From NCBI GenBank assembly GCA_963930775.1, contig OZ005689.1, positions 4,836,001 through 4,900,000 on the forward strand: DNA of 64,000 nucleotides, read 5' to 3'. Source of the DNA: Cliona cf. orientalis (taxonomy: Eukaryota; Porifera; Demospongiae; Clionaida; Clionaidae). Of this stretch, positions 46,114 to 59,103 are shown in pieces. Under the pieces are notes generated by a model. It ran no database searches. It was not told where the DNA came from and was given only the letters and a program-made list of their open reading frames with translations. Position 1 is the stretch's first letter, and each line of letters starts with the position of its first letter. The position numbers and the translations under genes are program-made.

Positions 46114-46751
46114 TTATTTGCTATACATGTAAAAATAGATACATGCACTTAAAATTGAAATTTTTAACCAAGGTAGGCTGCTATAGGCAATGTGATGATA
46201 CAGAATGGATTCAAATACACAAGACTGACTGACATATGGCATTGCATAAACTTCTAGAAAAAGCCAATATTATGATGGCTGTACGTACGTAGTTGTCTCT
46301 AGAGAGATTCAGTGTTTATCTGCCAGAGAAAAACATACGCACACAGTGTAAAGTTCAGCTATTACTGGCAAATTGGCCTTTACCTAATAAAGGAGAGAGA
46401 TTGAGCTTGCATAAAGTGTGTTTACTGCTCCATTCAACTGTATAATGTTTCTAGGTTCAAACTCATCTAGTAGATATCGGATTTGATATATATAAATTTA
46501 ATATAAGCAAAGGGATTGTTACAGTAGCATAGTTCAAAGCATGACGAATACATCAAACGGAACTATAGCTCCTTGTGTAGTAACAAATCGTGTTATCGTC
46601 AGTCATAGTTTTAATCCTTTAGCTTGTTTTCTTTTAATATAATATACATACATTTGTCGGAGCTGTGATGCACACACATACGCACAACATACATAAGTGA
46701 ATGCCCTACTTATTCATGCAAGCATTGCAAATACATCAATCAAACAGAATT

Positions 46752-46945
46752 ATACCGTAGTGTCCTGGGTAAGCGCCCATGGGCGCTTAAACATAACTTG
46801 CAATTTTGGCCTGCATGGGTGCTTATTACCCGGGATCAAATTCCATACATTTGTATAGATGCTGCTACTGTAACAGTGACCCCTTGAAATGGGTACATGG
46901 GCGCTTACCCGGGAGTGGGTGCTTGCTCGGGACACTATGGTATGT
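46752..46945. mobile_element. complete foldback element, GTGTCCCGGGTAAGCGCCCATG family
   Basis: TACCGTAGTGTCCTGGGTAA (46752-46771), continuing GCGCCC, at the left is answered by GGGTGCTTGCTCGGGACACTATGGTA at the right, with internal ATGGGTGCTTATTACCCGGG and CATGGGCGCTTACCCGGGAG. About 190 bases with nested inverted repeats. Confidence 0.8.
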
Positions 46946-47428
46946 ACATATAATATACGAACATAGTACACTGGCTGTCATGATGATTTCAACTCTAGAT
47001 CTGACACATACACACATAATAATATAGTGCATCGATTGTGTTACGTATTCATTCAAGCTTATCAGATGCATCAATCAGTAGAGTAACTCTCTCTCCCTGT
47101 GTATCTGTGTATGAACAGCTAGAGCATTAATGTGGGTACCAAGCCACCGCAAACCTAGCATGATTGTTTAGTCACAGCAGACTTGCCCAGTATGTGTGTC
47201 TACTGGCAATCCAGACCTGTGGTTCAAAGGTCGACGATTCAAGCGATAGCTAGTCTACAGAAAATGCTGTGCACACAATAATTATTTTAAAGCTGCACTG
47301 AACCTTAATAATATGACTATACTTATGTGAAAGTTCAGAGGTTCAGTTCATCCATACAATTTTATCTAATCCTATATAATGCCTGCTTTTGTAGCTCTTC
47401 AGCCCATACTGGTGGGATCTGCCCCCCC

Positions 47429-47482
47429 TAGCCTCGAACCAGGTCCCCCCCCCCTCCGAAAGTGAGCCTAGGTTCGAGGCTA
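47429..47482. mobile_element. 54-bp hairpin TAGCCTCGAACC/GGTTCGAGGCTA
   Basis: Twelve-base perfect inverted ends enclose a C-rich segment; an inner AGGT(C)/(GC)CTAGG also pairs partly. Very short element with no coding capacity. Confidence 0.65.
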
Positions 47483-48785
47483 CCCTCCCCCCCCTTTGGA
47501 GATAGATAAACCATTTGAACTTCCTGGATGTACATAGAAGCCAATAATTATTAATACAGCTAACAATTTTAATTTAATTTACTTATATTTAATTTATTAT
47601 CTGGCAATCTAGGGTTATAGGTTGTTATCCCATGCATGATTAGAGGGATCTCCCTACCACATGCAATATTAATGTGCCCTCTGGCTATGACTGTGGTCAT
47701 AGTGTTGCATATCATTTCCTGTGTACATCAATGTTGCTGTGTCTACGACAAAAGCGAGTGTATAGTTGGTGGCACCCACTTCCTTATTACATGATAGTTA
47801 GATATTGATTTCTTCGAAGCGGCGAAGCTGTGAGTAGAATTGCGAAATCAACATCTAACTATTTTGGTAGCAGTCACTACTGATCCGTTAACTTACTTAC
47901 TAATGGCCCTCTATCACCTCTAACTATCCCACAATTTGGGGTTGAAAATTATGTTGCTATGGTAATTAACTGCTACCAAACAAGGATAGAGTAGGGTACA
48001 GATGGACGGGGGGAGGTGGGAGCAGTGTTTGGGAGGGGGGGGCTTCAACTGGTTTTTAGCCCTTAGTGACTGTTATAGAGAGGTTCCATTGTTTAATCGT
48101 TATGTTTATAGCAGTTGTGAGTCAGTTACAGGTGGCATCCAGTGTTTCCCCCAGCATACCTGAATCAGGGTGGGCCACCCTGTTTGACTTTGGACTAATT
48201 GGATAAACATCAAAGAAATGGGTGGAGTTTAAAGCCATAACTTAATTAAAAGCCTGTGAATATCATTAAGCACCCGGTTTGGATTCTGTTCTGGGGGAAT
48301 CCCTGGGCATCCATCCATTGGGTACTCAGAATCCAATGAGTTCAATATACATGTATAGTTGGCTGGATGGTAGTAGGGTAGAGTAGGGTGTGGACAGACG
48401 AAGGCAGGGGGGTAGTGCTTGGGGGCCCGGGGGGGGGGGGGCTTCAATTGGTTTTTAGCCCTTATAATGCAGAGAGGTTCCATTGTTTAATCATATGTTT
48501 ATGACAGATGTAAGATGCATGGCATCCATCTATTGGGTACTCAGAATCCAATGAGCTCAATAATTGGCTGGATGGTAGACTAAAGTGACTCTGCCCCCAT
48601 GTTTATCACAGCTAGCTAGTAATCATATATATGCATGATATGGTGCAAAAAGTTCAGCAATTAATTTATTGCATGCCACTGCTAATCAGCTGCCATGGGA
48701 GTTAGTGCTGATTTTATGAGGTTACTGTTAACGTTATTACAAAATAATTAGTGAGTGTGTGTGTGTGTGTTGTGTTGTGTGTGTG

Positions 48786-48883
48786 AGGGAGAGAGAAAGG
48801 ACAAAAAGAGTGGAGAGAGGGAAAGAGAGAGAGAGAGAGAGACAGAGAGAGAGTGAGAGGAAGCTAGAGAGAGAGAGTGAGAG
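48786..48883. repeat. GA-rich microsatellite
   Basis: Impure GAGA/GAAA tract of about 100 bases, preceded by a GTGTGT run at 48754-48784. Confidence 0.9.
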
Positions 48884-51354
48884 CTTTGGGAATGAGATCA
48901 TATTATCATTGTTTACTACCTAGCTATTGAAAATTGGGCTAAATGGGTTCAAAAGTCCAACCTTAATATTCCTATTACATAATCACCCTGGGTGCTGGGA
49001 AGTTGATACCTCTTCAAATTAAGGTTGCAAAGGTCAAGTATACACATTCTAAGTTCCACATCAGTTGCCTTGGCAACCTTTCCCTCTCCACACATAAAGG
49101 AATGACCTTTGTGTGACCTTCCATTGAGACCTCAATGGCCTGTGAATAGGGCAACACATTATAATTGTGGTATCCCACTTAATGATATTCATATCTCCAC
49201 TAATGATATTCATAATTGTGTTTATTGGCTCATGCTACCAATTGGGTCCAAAGGCTAATCTGTGTGTGCTAGGCATGGCTAAAAATGTCACAAGACAATT
49301 AGTAAATACCTATGTATGTACATGTAAGTGTATGTACCCATACGTACATGTACATAAGTTCAGGCTTCCAATTGGGTACAAAGGTGAATGTGTGTGTGTG
49401 CCATGTGCATGGCAAGTGTGGTATGTCGTTTATGTGTGCCCTGCATATTATGTTAGTGTGTATGTACTGTCAATTCATGTTTATGCATAATATTATAGTA
49501 AGAGGCATTATCTCTCTCTGCTCTGTATATTTGTGTGTGTGTGTGAGCGACTGCATTCTTATGTAATTTTAAATTAGTGCATGTGATATGGTTGCATACT
49601 CATTTTAATTTATGGTGCATGTATACCTACAGTGTACATAGCTATAGGGTGATAGTAATTCGAGATGGCCAACGCCTAGCTATAGCAAATTATAGCAATT
49701 TCAACTCCACTTACCTAATGACTTGTGTGTGTGTCGGTCCGGGATAGTATATCACTCTGGATCGAGTATAATTGTATATCAGCACATGCCAGAGTGCAGC
49801 ACAATTACGGATGTCCCTGGAGTGCGTAATTATTCTGATTGATAGAGCAATGATGATAATGATATTATGTTACCTCATGACCACGTGTCATATGCATACG
49901 TACGTAGCTAGAAATTTGGTGGCCAATTCATTGTTGCGAAGATATAATGGAAGATTTTTAAGTCTGGTGATTCTATAAGGAGTGCCTGCTCAGTGAACCA
50001 TTGCAATAAACAGAGCTAGAGCAACCTCATATTATTATAATCGATAAACCTTTTTTGAACTTGCACAAATACATGTAATTACAAATTGTGATTACATAAA
50101 GGTGTTGGCAGCACTAAGCTTAATTGCCTCTGAAGCCTTGTCACACCTGCCATGGACATGGGTTAGCTGTATCAGAATCTATATATATATAAGCAGCTGA
50201 AGCACGAGTGCATAGGATCCTAATCTGACTTCAGTGTGCCCCCATTTCAAAATTATGTTATACAGTACGGCAGTATGTGCAGGTCAGTGACTTTTAGGTG
50301 CTCATAGCCATAGCAGCATTCCATATGTGATATACGTACGTATATGGTTTGTACAGTGTGAAAGTGAGTGGCTGCATGATGTTTATCACTTCCTGGTGAG
50401 TAACCATGGCAAGGCCAGGCCAGGAAGTCATAAGACCCAGCCACATGCATGGGCAGCAAGATCGATCTCAAGCAGGAAGAAAACAGGCAGTTTTCCCACC
50501 TTTGATTATTAATTTTAGGACATATCTTGTACTCAGTGGATATAAACAAACCTGGAATTAATAACTATCCAAGGAACAAATAAAGAAATTGGAATTAATT
50601 TGATTAAGGGCAGGAAGAAAACAGGCAGTCTTCCCACCTTTAATTATATTAATTTTAGTGCTGGGTCCATTAATATAATTATAACTAGGTCACAACTTGT
50701 ACTCCTCTAGCTAGCAGATATAAATAGACTGAAATTAATAATTAATAACTAACCAAGGAATAGACTGCATTTTTATGTTAATAATAATATTATAGTAATT
50801 ATTTTCTCCTTTAATCATCACTCATTGCTATTGGAGCTTTTAATTTTATCACATGCCAATATGTACATCGATCCATATCAGACTGTCAGATACCAAGGCA
50901 ACCGCTGAGAGTGAACTGGCTCCATTTTGTAATAGAGACCATGTACACTTTGTATGAGCATGAAACTGTAATACAGGATTTCGAATTACTAAAAATAGCA
51001 CACAGGCGTGCCATATACGTAGATCAGCAGCTTCACAGCAGTTAAATTTTGTGTTCATAAGATTTTTTTCTCAACTCACTTAAGGAAAGAGAGAGCTAGA
51101 TGAGATCATCCTGGTTTTTGCAATTGGAGGGATTTCCAAAAAGGGGGAAATTGATTCCACTAGTGAATATTAGGAAAGACATTAAATGCAACTAGTAATG
51201 GAACTGAAATCTGGTATTTGTTGCAATAATGTTTATGTGTTACATTAATTACTCTAATGTTTGCATGAAAAGTTAATACAAGTAGGCTTTCAGTATAAAA
51301 GGGAATTACTATTGTTAGATGATAATTATAGTAATCCCCTTAGAAACTGAAACT

Positions 51355-51416
51355 AAGAGGGGGGAGAGGGAGAGAGAGAGAGAGAAAGAGAGGGAGAGAG
51401 AGGGAGAGAGAGAGAG
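51355..51416. repeat. GA-rich microsatellite
   Basis: GGGAGAGGGAGAGAGAG-type tract of about 60 bases. Confidence 0.9.
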
Positions 51417-51719
51417 ACTGCAAAAGGACATTCATCCAAGTTTTACTGCACTATACAGTATCTCTCTATTCGGAGAGAACCTCTCTAATTAGTGAACCCA
51501 AGACTCAAGGTCACTCACTGCCAAAAAATTAAATTATTTTCTCTCTCTTCTTCTCCCACTTCTTCCTCCTGCTATAATTACATCTCTCCACCCACTCTCT
51601 CCTATTCAGGTATCCCCTCACAACAGATGTAGGTATATGCACACACAGTACACCAACCCAAACGGGCATTCACACATGCATTTACTCACTGCTCAAGCAT
51701 GCAATTGCATAATATTATG

Positions 51720-52640
51720 TGCATCCATCCTCACAACCCAAACACCCACATATCCCTGTTTGTGTATATTATACTCGCAGAGGAAAGGAGGTACGTAGGT
51801 AGTTGCTCAATGCTTGTTGCCCAAAAAGTACAAACCTCAATAGTGTGCAGAATGGTATGCGTTGACCCACGTACACATACATGTACGTAGCTTTACATCA
51901 CACTAATGCCCACATATCTCACAGAGAACTGAACAAGGAAGCAGCTACTTCAAAAGTTGTCCCAAACTAGTACAAACCTCAGTACATAGTGTGCAGATCA
52001 GAATTGACCGACACATGAATGTAGCATCACATCACACTAACACCCACATATCCTACGTAGCTCACAGAGAACTGAACAAGGAAGTAGCTTAGTTCAAAAG
52101 TTGTCCCAAAAAGTACACAAACCTCAACCTATGGCAGATCGTTGCTCCACACGTACATACGTGTAGCATCACGTCACATATATAAACACCCACCTATTAT
52201 CGTATGATCACAGAGAGCTGCATGAGCTGAACAGGGAAAGAGTTCAGCAGTTGGCCCAAAAAGTACAATAAATGTGCAGAATCGTATTCAATTGGTATAC
52301 ACACATAACATCACGATACAAATTAACACCCACACATCCAGTCCCTAGCCTGTTTGTGTATACTCACAGAGACTGAGGTGAGCAAGTTAAGGAAGGAGTT
52401 CAACGCATGGTTGTGGCCCAAAAAAGTATAAATTATAGTGTGCAGAATCGCATGCATTGACCCACACACATACGTACATATACATAGCATCATGATACAT
52501 GAACACCCACAAAATAATAATATTATCTATGATCACTAACAGCTGAGCTGAACATGGAGGGAGTTATGTACATATGCGTAGTTCAACAATTGGCCCAAAA
52601 AGTACACAAACCTCAACCTGCTAACCACGGTGTAGAGAAA
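51720..52640. repeat. diverged minisatellite, about six to seven copies
   Basis: Each unit of about 130-190 bases carries, in order, AACACCCAC(A/C), TCACAGAGA(A/G)CTGA, GAACA(A/G)GGAA, TTCAAAAGTTG(T/G)CCCAAAAAGTACA, AACCTCA, GTGTGCAGAATCG and TAGCATCAC(A/G)TCAC. Copies are visible near 51.72, 51.90, 52.03, 52.18, 52.33 and 52.51 kb. Confidence 0.75.
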
Positions 52641-53634
52641 ATGTGGTGACCTCCACATATGTCATATCCTTTCATCAATAATAGCTATTCAGGGATCACT
52701 GCACCTTGTAAACACATGCATGTACACATACATGTACTAAGTCGTACATGCATGTACATGTTCATGTATGTTTGTATTCCATATATGGGCATTTGGCAGT
52801 CACGGCTACAGAAAGTACATGCAGTGCAAGTGATTGTAGCATATATAGTACATACATGTACATGTGCATCCTGCACTTGTATAGTCTTGTAGGTTACCCC
52901 CTTGGGGCCTGGTACACAGGATGTATCCCAGTGCTGTGTTGATGCTAGCAGCTCACAAGGCTGCCCATATGACATCCTGGAAGTGGCTGCAGTTGGCGTG
53001 TACTTATTTGAAGGGAATACGTGGCTTAGTTTTAGTTTTTCTTTTTCCTGTGTTTAACTTGGCGGTGTTGACAAACACCCCTCTGTATACGGCCTTGCTA
53101 CTTCCTTTTAAGGAAATTACATGTACGTAGCCTGTACATGTATGTTACATACGCAATACATGTATAGTGTACAGAGTTCAGTTACTGTATTATTATACTC
53201 TAACAGTAAGTTATCATAATATTATACGGTGATTTTTTTTTTTTACAGTACGTGTACATAGTTTGAAAAGTACATGTTAGTATGCATAATATGGTTTTGT
53301 ATACATGTATAATGTAACGGTAACTTAGTACATGTATTATTATATATATAGCAGCCGTAGTATAATATACGTCTACTAGCTGTAATCAAGATCGAGTCAT
53401 TATTTTGACATTGTTATTACATTACACTATATTTGTAAAGTTATTCTTTGTCTTCCTTAACTTCACGAGAATGCAAGTTAAGGCTGCCTGATTCTTTTAT
53501 CTGTTCGTGCATGCTTACAATTTCCACACATGTGACGACGCTTTTGTGGGCTCCGGATCCGCTATCTAATCAAATCACATGACTACTGATCATGGGGAAG
53601 CATACGATACAATATACATTAATTATTATCATGG

Positions 53635-54115
53635 AGACATTATCAGTGTATACACTGGAACCCCTCTTTCTGGACAATCATTTCAGGGGTAGTTTTGTAC
53701 ACTGTTCTATGTAGCTGGGACCTTATATATATAGTATCCTGATTAAGGGAGATATTATCAGTGTATACAGTGGAACCCCTTTATTCTGGACACCCTTGGG
53801 ACAGTTTTTAATTAATAAGTGTCCTAATTAAAGGAGGTGTCCTCATTTCAGGGGTAGTTTTGTACACTGTTCTACTATGCTTTGCAAGTCAGTTGGGTAA
53901 CTAGGCAGTGGCTCTCAAGTGGTTAATTCAGTTATACTACAAGTCACAGAGGCTTTCAGTTTACATAGTGACAGACAGATACAGTGCCATTCCCTGACTT
54001 TCCTAGACAACTGACCTGCAAAGCATAGTACGTACATAGCTGGGACCTTGCATAGTGTCCTGATTAAGGGAGATGTCCTCATTTCAGGGGTGTCCTCATA
54101 TTATGCAGAAGGGTT
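53635..54115. mobile_element. repeats with ACAGTGGAACCCCT ends
   Basis: ATTATCAGTGTATACA(C/G)TGGAACCCCT appears at 53641 and 53752. TCATTTCAGGGGTAGTTTTGTACACTGTTCTA appears twice, and GGGACCTT...AGT(A/G)TCCTGATTAAGGGAGAT twice. Nested duplication of a DNA-transposon-like end sequence; no transposase frame. Confidence 0.55.
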
Positions 54116-54176
54116 CTAATTATATTCTGAGAATAATTATTGTGTCCTGTTTATTTTTTCTTTTCTATACTAACAG

Positions 54177-54218
54177 GAAAGGTTGCAAGCAATGGCCTAC
54201 CGATAATGTCTTATAAAG
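54177..54218 (+). CDS. WD40-repeat protein, exon 5
   Basis: 42-base microexon reading (G)KVASNGLPIMSYK plus one base, between acceptor TACTAACAG/GAAAGG (with a good branch-like TACTAAC) and donor AAAG/GTAAGT. Phase 1 at both ends, fitting exon 4 and exon 6. It is found only by splice signals and phase, so confidence is moderate. Confidence 0.65.
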
Positions 54219-54221
54219 GTA

Positions 54222-54435
54222 AGTAAAGTCACTAGTACAGTATATCTGCATTGTCCTATCTTTAATCATTGCATCCTGGAAGATATACACATGTATACAC
54301 ACATCAGTCACATGGTACTACGGTAATAATTAGTAAAGTCACTAGTACAGTATTGCTGCATTGTCTTATCTTTAATTATTGCATCCTGGAAGATATACAC
54401 ATGTATACACACATTAGTCACACGGTAGTAATAAT
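54222..54435. repeat. 110-bp tandem duplication at a splice donor
   Basis: AGTAAAGTCACTAGTACAGTAT at about 54222 recurs at 54332, followed by ATCTTTAAT(C/T)ATTGCATCCTGGAAG in both copies. The second copy lacks the GTAAGT donor (it reads TTAGTAAAG). Confidence 0.85.
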
Positions 54436-54576
54436 TCTTGTAAATGATGTACCTTGTACTACACAGTAGTGCAGGGAGCTTCCGTATGGAAAATGAAAAG
54501 TAAGCTAGAGCGTTGTCTGTATGTATGTCATAATCAATGAACAATTGTGGCAAGAAAAAAAGAAGAGAAGGGAAGA

Positions 54577-54740
<164 letters not shown>

Positions 54741-56129
54741 AATGAAATTAGGAAGTAAACTCTCTTTTAAATTACTTAATCTGGCACCTTCACATGCTTC
54801 AATGTGCTGACAGGACTAAAATATTGATATCTTGATTGACCAGATTAAATAATTAGTGCATGCTTCTGTCTAGACACTAATTAAGGACCCTGATTAAAAC
54901 TTGTCACTTTGACATTAATGTTAATTTCCTAATAATAATAATTATTATTATTCATGTTGGTCATCAATTAGATTTTATGTGCATAAAGTTTTTATGGACT
55001 CTTCCAAGCATTAAAATTCGATATTCTGCATATAATAATAATACCCCTGAGGCTGATCTAGTGGAATTCAAAGCACCATCCATTCTGATTACACTGAAAC
55101 AAAACATTTTTAAAAATGATTTTTTCACTAGTTTCCCTTTTTATGGCACTTTCAAGGTATATATTAATTGCATGGATTTTATTTATTCAAAAGTTTTGGC
55201 TACATTTGCTGACCACTACTGCCTTCTTTGCTTCTTGACGAGTTCTCAATCAAGATACTGTATAACAGTGATCACTTCTTTTCAAGACTAGTGACACGTG
55301 TATAGTTCTTATAACTGAGTAGATTTCAGTGGGAGCGGCTGTTGGGTTAGTTCCACTAGACTAAGTGAGTGTGATGTGGTGTAGAAAAATGCAATTTTAG
55401 CCCAAATAGAACTGTACGTGACCCATTTGACCTACTTGAACTACTACTTATCGGCCATGAATTATGTTATACTTCTAACGTTAGTCGACCACAGTATTAT
55501 TACTATGATCAAGAAGTCACTGTAGTGGCAGATAGTAATATCAATTGACACATTTTTTTCCATATGCATGCATGTGTCATTATGACACTACATGATGCTG
55601 TTTTATAAAACCCCTGCTTGACATAATAATATGTAGCTATTATTCGATCTACGTACTTTCACCAAATTTGAACAAAAGTAGCATTAGATAATCGATGCCC
55701 TAGGCCTGATGCTCTAGGCCTGATGCTCTCTATCACTATGACACTTCATGACTGTCACACTGTATGCAGGGTTTATTTCAGGAGAGGGGGCCAGGGGGTG
55801 CTTACTCCCCCATTGGAAATTGGCCTTCCCTATATGTTATATGGGGATTGCCCCCCTCCCCCCCTTAAAATTTGCTGCTATATATGCGTTTGCATGCCCC
55901 CTCTTGAGTGAAATCCTGAAATAAACCCTAGCTGATACATAATACATACGTAGATAAATCCGCAGTGTATATGAGTAGATGTTGCATCATTGTTACACTC
56001 TCTCTAGAAATGCTCTATCATAGTGATGGTCATTGCATGGCTCAGTGTATATATAATTGTCGCATCTGCAATACTGTATGATATGCTTTCGATCTGACCA
56101 TTTTTATTAAATCATCTCCCTACTACAAT

Positions 56130-57480
56130 GCCTCATGATTATTAGTATGATGCTCTATGACACTTCAGTGTGGTCTGACACTTAATTAAATGATCAAAGC
56201 TAGCTTACTGCATTGTCATTATGATGCACTCTGACACCCTATATGACACTCTATGATGCCATAGAGGCACACTTACCTCTGGCACAATAACTTAAAGGTA
56301 TTCCCCCTGGGACTACCCCTAGTATTATTTAGGTGCAGCTAATCCACAGTTACTGCAGGGTCATTAATTATGACGCTCTCTGACACCCCATGACTCTATG
56401 GTGCTGCATGGAGGAACCCTTACCTGTGGCACAGTATAATAACTTAAAGACACTAAAGCTGTTCCCCCTGGGACTACCCCTAGGGTTATCCATATTTGGG
56501 TGTAGCTAATCTACAGTTACTGCAGGGTCATTAATTATGATGCTCTCTGACACCCCATGACTCTATGGTGATGCATGGAGGAACCCTTACCTGTGGCACA
56601 GTACAATAACTTAAAGACGCTAAAGCTGTTCCCCCGGGACTATCCCTATGATTATCCATATTTGGGTGTGGCTATAATCTACAGTTAAGTTACTGCATGC
56701 GCATGCAGGGTCATTAATATTATGACGCTCTCTGACACCCCATGACTCTGGTGCTGCATGGAGGAACCCTTATTACCTGTGGTACAGCTAGTATTACATG
56801 TATAATTATAAGGTGCAAAATTTTAAACGCTGTTCCCCCTGGGACCCATATAGCCCTATTTTGGTGTGGCTAATTATTAAGCTGCAGTTACTGCAGTGTC
56901 ATTATGATGCTCTATGATACTTAAATACAAAGGAATACCTATGTGGTATAGAATTCAGAAGATGCGTTCCCCCTGGGACTTTCCCTACCTTTATTTGGTG
57001 CATGTGGCTAAGCTACAGTGTCATTATGATGCTCTCTGACATTCTATGACTCTCTGTGATGCTGTATGGAGGACAACCCTTACCAGGTTGCATGCTAAGA
57101 TGTTCCCCCTGGGACTGTCCCTACCTCTATTTGGACGTGGCTAAGCTAGCTACAGTTATTACAGTGTCATTACGATGCTCTCTGACATTCTATGACTCTG
57201 TGTGATGCTGTATGGAGGAGAACCCTTACCTGCAGCAATAACTTACCAGGTGCATGCTGAAGATGTTCCCCCTGGGACCGTCCCTGTAGTAACCCCCTAC
57301 CTCTATTTGGGTGTGGCTAAGCTACAGTTACTTACTAGCGTCATTATGATGCTCTCTGACATTCTATAGCTCTGTGATGCGCAGTATGGAGGAGAACCCT
57401 TACCAGGTGCATGCTGAAGATGTTCCCCCTGGGACCATCCCTATAGTAACCTCTACCTCTATTTGGGTGTGGCAGCTGGT
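56130..57480. repeat. tandem array of about 150-190-bp units, about eight copies
   Basis: Each unit carries GTCATTA(T)TATGA(T/C)GCTCTCTGACA, ATGACTCT, GGAGGA(A)CCCTTACC, GTTCCCCCTGGGAC, CTATTTGGGTGTGGCTAA and CTACAGTTACTGCA. Copies start near 56.22, 56.36, 56.53, 56.71, 56.90, 57.02, 57.17 and 57.34 kb. Confidence 0.9.
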
Positions 57481-57902
57481 TGTTGTAGCTAGTGATAATT
57501 AAGACAGCAATTAACCTTTTGCACCAAATTTTCGCCTACCCTGATCGAAGCTGTATAGGGTAGTAGGGAGTACCTGTGAATTCATTGGGAAACTATCCAA
57601 TGCCAATTGCTCGGTTTAATTACCCTTGTGGAGTCTTGTGATGTTTTTCCGTCGCTTCCTGCCGAATCCAATCAGGGTTCAAAGGTCGTCCACGCCAGCT
57701 AGTGTGAAGTCAGGCATGCATATAAATTACTAGCTCTTGATATTCCATTGCTATCCTGCATGCTGCTATGAGGAATGTGCCCTCAGGCTGTTATTGTAGC
57801 TAATTAAGCTTGCATATACATGCAGATCTGTGTTGCCTAGCATAAGTTGTAGCACTTCTATACAAGGCCTAAGATTTTTTTTTTTTCATAGAAAAAATCC
57901 CA

Positions 57903-57975
57903 GGACTTGAGTGGGGATCGAACCCACACACTCACATTTCCGGTGTGTTGCTCTACCAGTTGAGCTACCAAGCCC
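57903..57975 (-). mobile_element. tRNA-like head of a SINE
   Basis: The minus strand reads GGGCTTGGTAGCTCAACTGG, TAGAGC, ACACACCGGAAATGTGAG, then GTGGGTTCGATCCCCAC and CAAGTCC. Acceptor, D and T stems pair, and A and B box sequences are good. The anticodon loop (CCGGAAA) lacks the nearly universal U33 and its stem has a mismatch, so a functional tRNA is doubtful. The 3' side continues TCCTGGGATTTTTTCTATG and a run of A, as in a tRNA-derived SINE; a similar tail follows the T-arm-like sequence at 41381-41420. Confidence 0.65.
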
Positions 57976-58372
57976 TTGGGAGCAACCTGGTGGGGAGGAA
58001 GGGTATACAAGTGCTGATTCTTGGTGGCCATTACTGTTAGATATTAAACTTCTCTTATGGAACACCCCTGCATGGGTGACGATGCTGTCACCTGTGGCAC
58101 TCAGCTAGATGTTCTAGCTATCAACTCATCAAAATTAATAATCATAAGCTGTAACACTTGCATACAAGCCCGAAGATGCAACTACATTTTTGTGGCCCAG
58201 CATTTCTATATTATTATGCTGCATGCTGAAAAACCAATTCCGAATAGCTGGGAGCTAGTGGGCCTATTTGTTATTTTATGTGTGTGCATGTCTAACCCTC
58301 TGATTTATTACTGCATGATTAAACTGCACTTAGGAACCTCTTATTATAGTTTTCCTATTATATTACCGTAGT

Positions 58373-58518
58373 GTCCCGGGCAAGCGCCCATGTACCTCAT
58401 TTCAAGAGGTTAATGTACGTAGCAGCTTCTATACAAACGTATGGAAATTATGTCCCGGGTAAGCGCACATGCGGGCCAAAATCGCGATGTATGTTTAAGC
58501 ACCCATGAGCGCTTACCC
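58373..58518. mobile_element. complete foldback element, GTGTCCCGGGTAAGCGCCCATG family
   Basis: TACCGTAGTGTCCCGGGCAA at the left and GCGCTTACCCGGGACACTA at the right are inverted; the interior has GTCCCGGGTAAGCGCACATG and GGGCCAAAATCGCG. Confidence 0.8.
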
Positions 58519-58902
58519 GGGACACTATTGTAACAGTAGTCACAGCACATGCATCAATCTCTATGCTGTAATTATAAGTGGGTGGTTGTTTTTCTTCATT
58601 AGGAGTTCAAAATAAATGCATGAGAATCCATCAGCACACTAAAAAGCTGAGATTACTTACCCATTAGTAGGGTTCAAAGGTGAGATTGTATAGTCTAAGT
58701 ATGATGGCAGTTTCCTCCTTCTGTAATGTTATGTTGACCTTTGAGACCTTTTTAATTAATTTCCTCCTACTAATAGTTATTATGCCATTATACTGCCATT
58801 GCTTGCATGCAAACATTAACTGCCCAGGTTCAAAGTCTATCTTTTTGTTGTTTATGGACACCTTATATTTGTTCTTGATAAAATTAAACTTGTGTACACC
58901 AG

Positions 58903-58992
58903 CATAGTGTCCCAGGCAAGCGCCCACTCCTGGGTAATTATAAGCGCCCATGCATGCACGCACCATGAGTGCTTACCCGGGACACATACGGT
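58903..58992. mobile_element. short copy of the GTGTCCCGGGTAAGCGCCCATG family
   Basis: ATAGTGTCCCAGGCAAGCGC at the left and GTGCTTACCCGGGACACATA at the right are inverted around an 80-90-base hairpin. Confidence 0.75.
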
Positions 58993-59103
58993 ATATAGGG
59001 GTAGTAATAGTGGTCACAGAACTAGTGTAAAGCAGCACCTGAAGTTCTAACGTTGTCAGCACTTTATTCCGGTATTCGATTACTCCACGATTGCTTTGAA
59101 TAG

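Larger units (their letters stand above)
43066..54176 (+). other. rest of intron 4 of the WD40 gene
   Basis: 11 kb between the exon-derived array and exon 5. No exon is recognised. It contains foldback elements (44105-44195, 45463-45560, 45775-46113, 46752-46945, 47429-47482), purine-rich microsatellites (48786-48883, 51355-51416), a duplicated GGATGGTAGACT/CCCAATGGGT-type segment near 48.0-48.6 kb, a divergent minisatellite (51720-52640) and repeats with ACAGTGGAACCCCT near 53.6-54.1 kb. Short frames within it have no protein character. Confidence 0.6.

Noticed and set aside
54471-54505. Possible extra WD40 exon after GTGCAG
   Set aside because: Phase could fit exon 5, but the direct exon 5 to exon 6 join is in frame, the donor is weak and the peptide has no WD pattern.
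56130-57480. Tandem array considered as a CRISPR-like array
   Set aside because: Long, diverged, adjacent units without distinct spacers in animal DNA; it is an ordinary tandem repeat.
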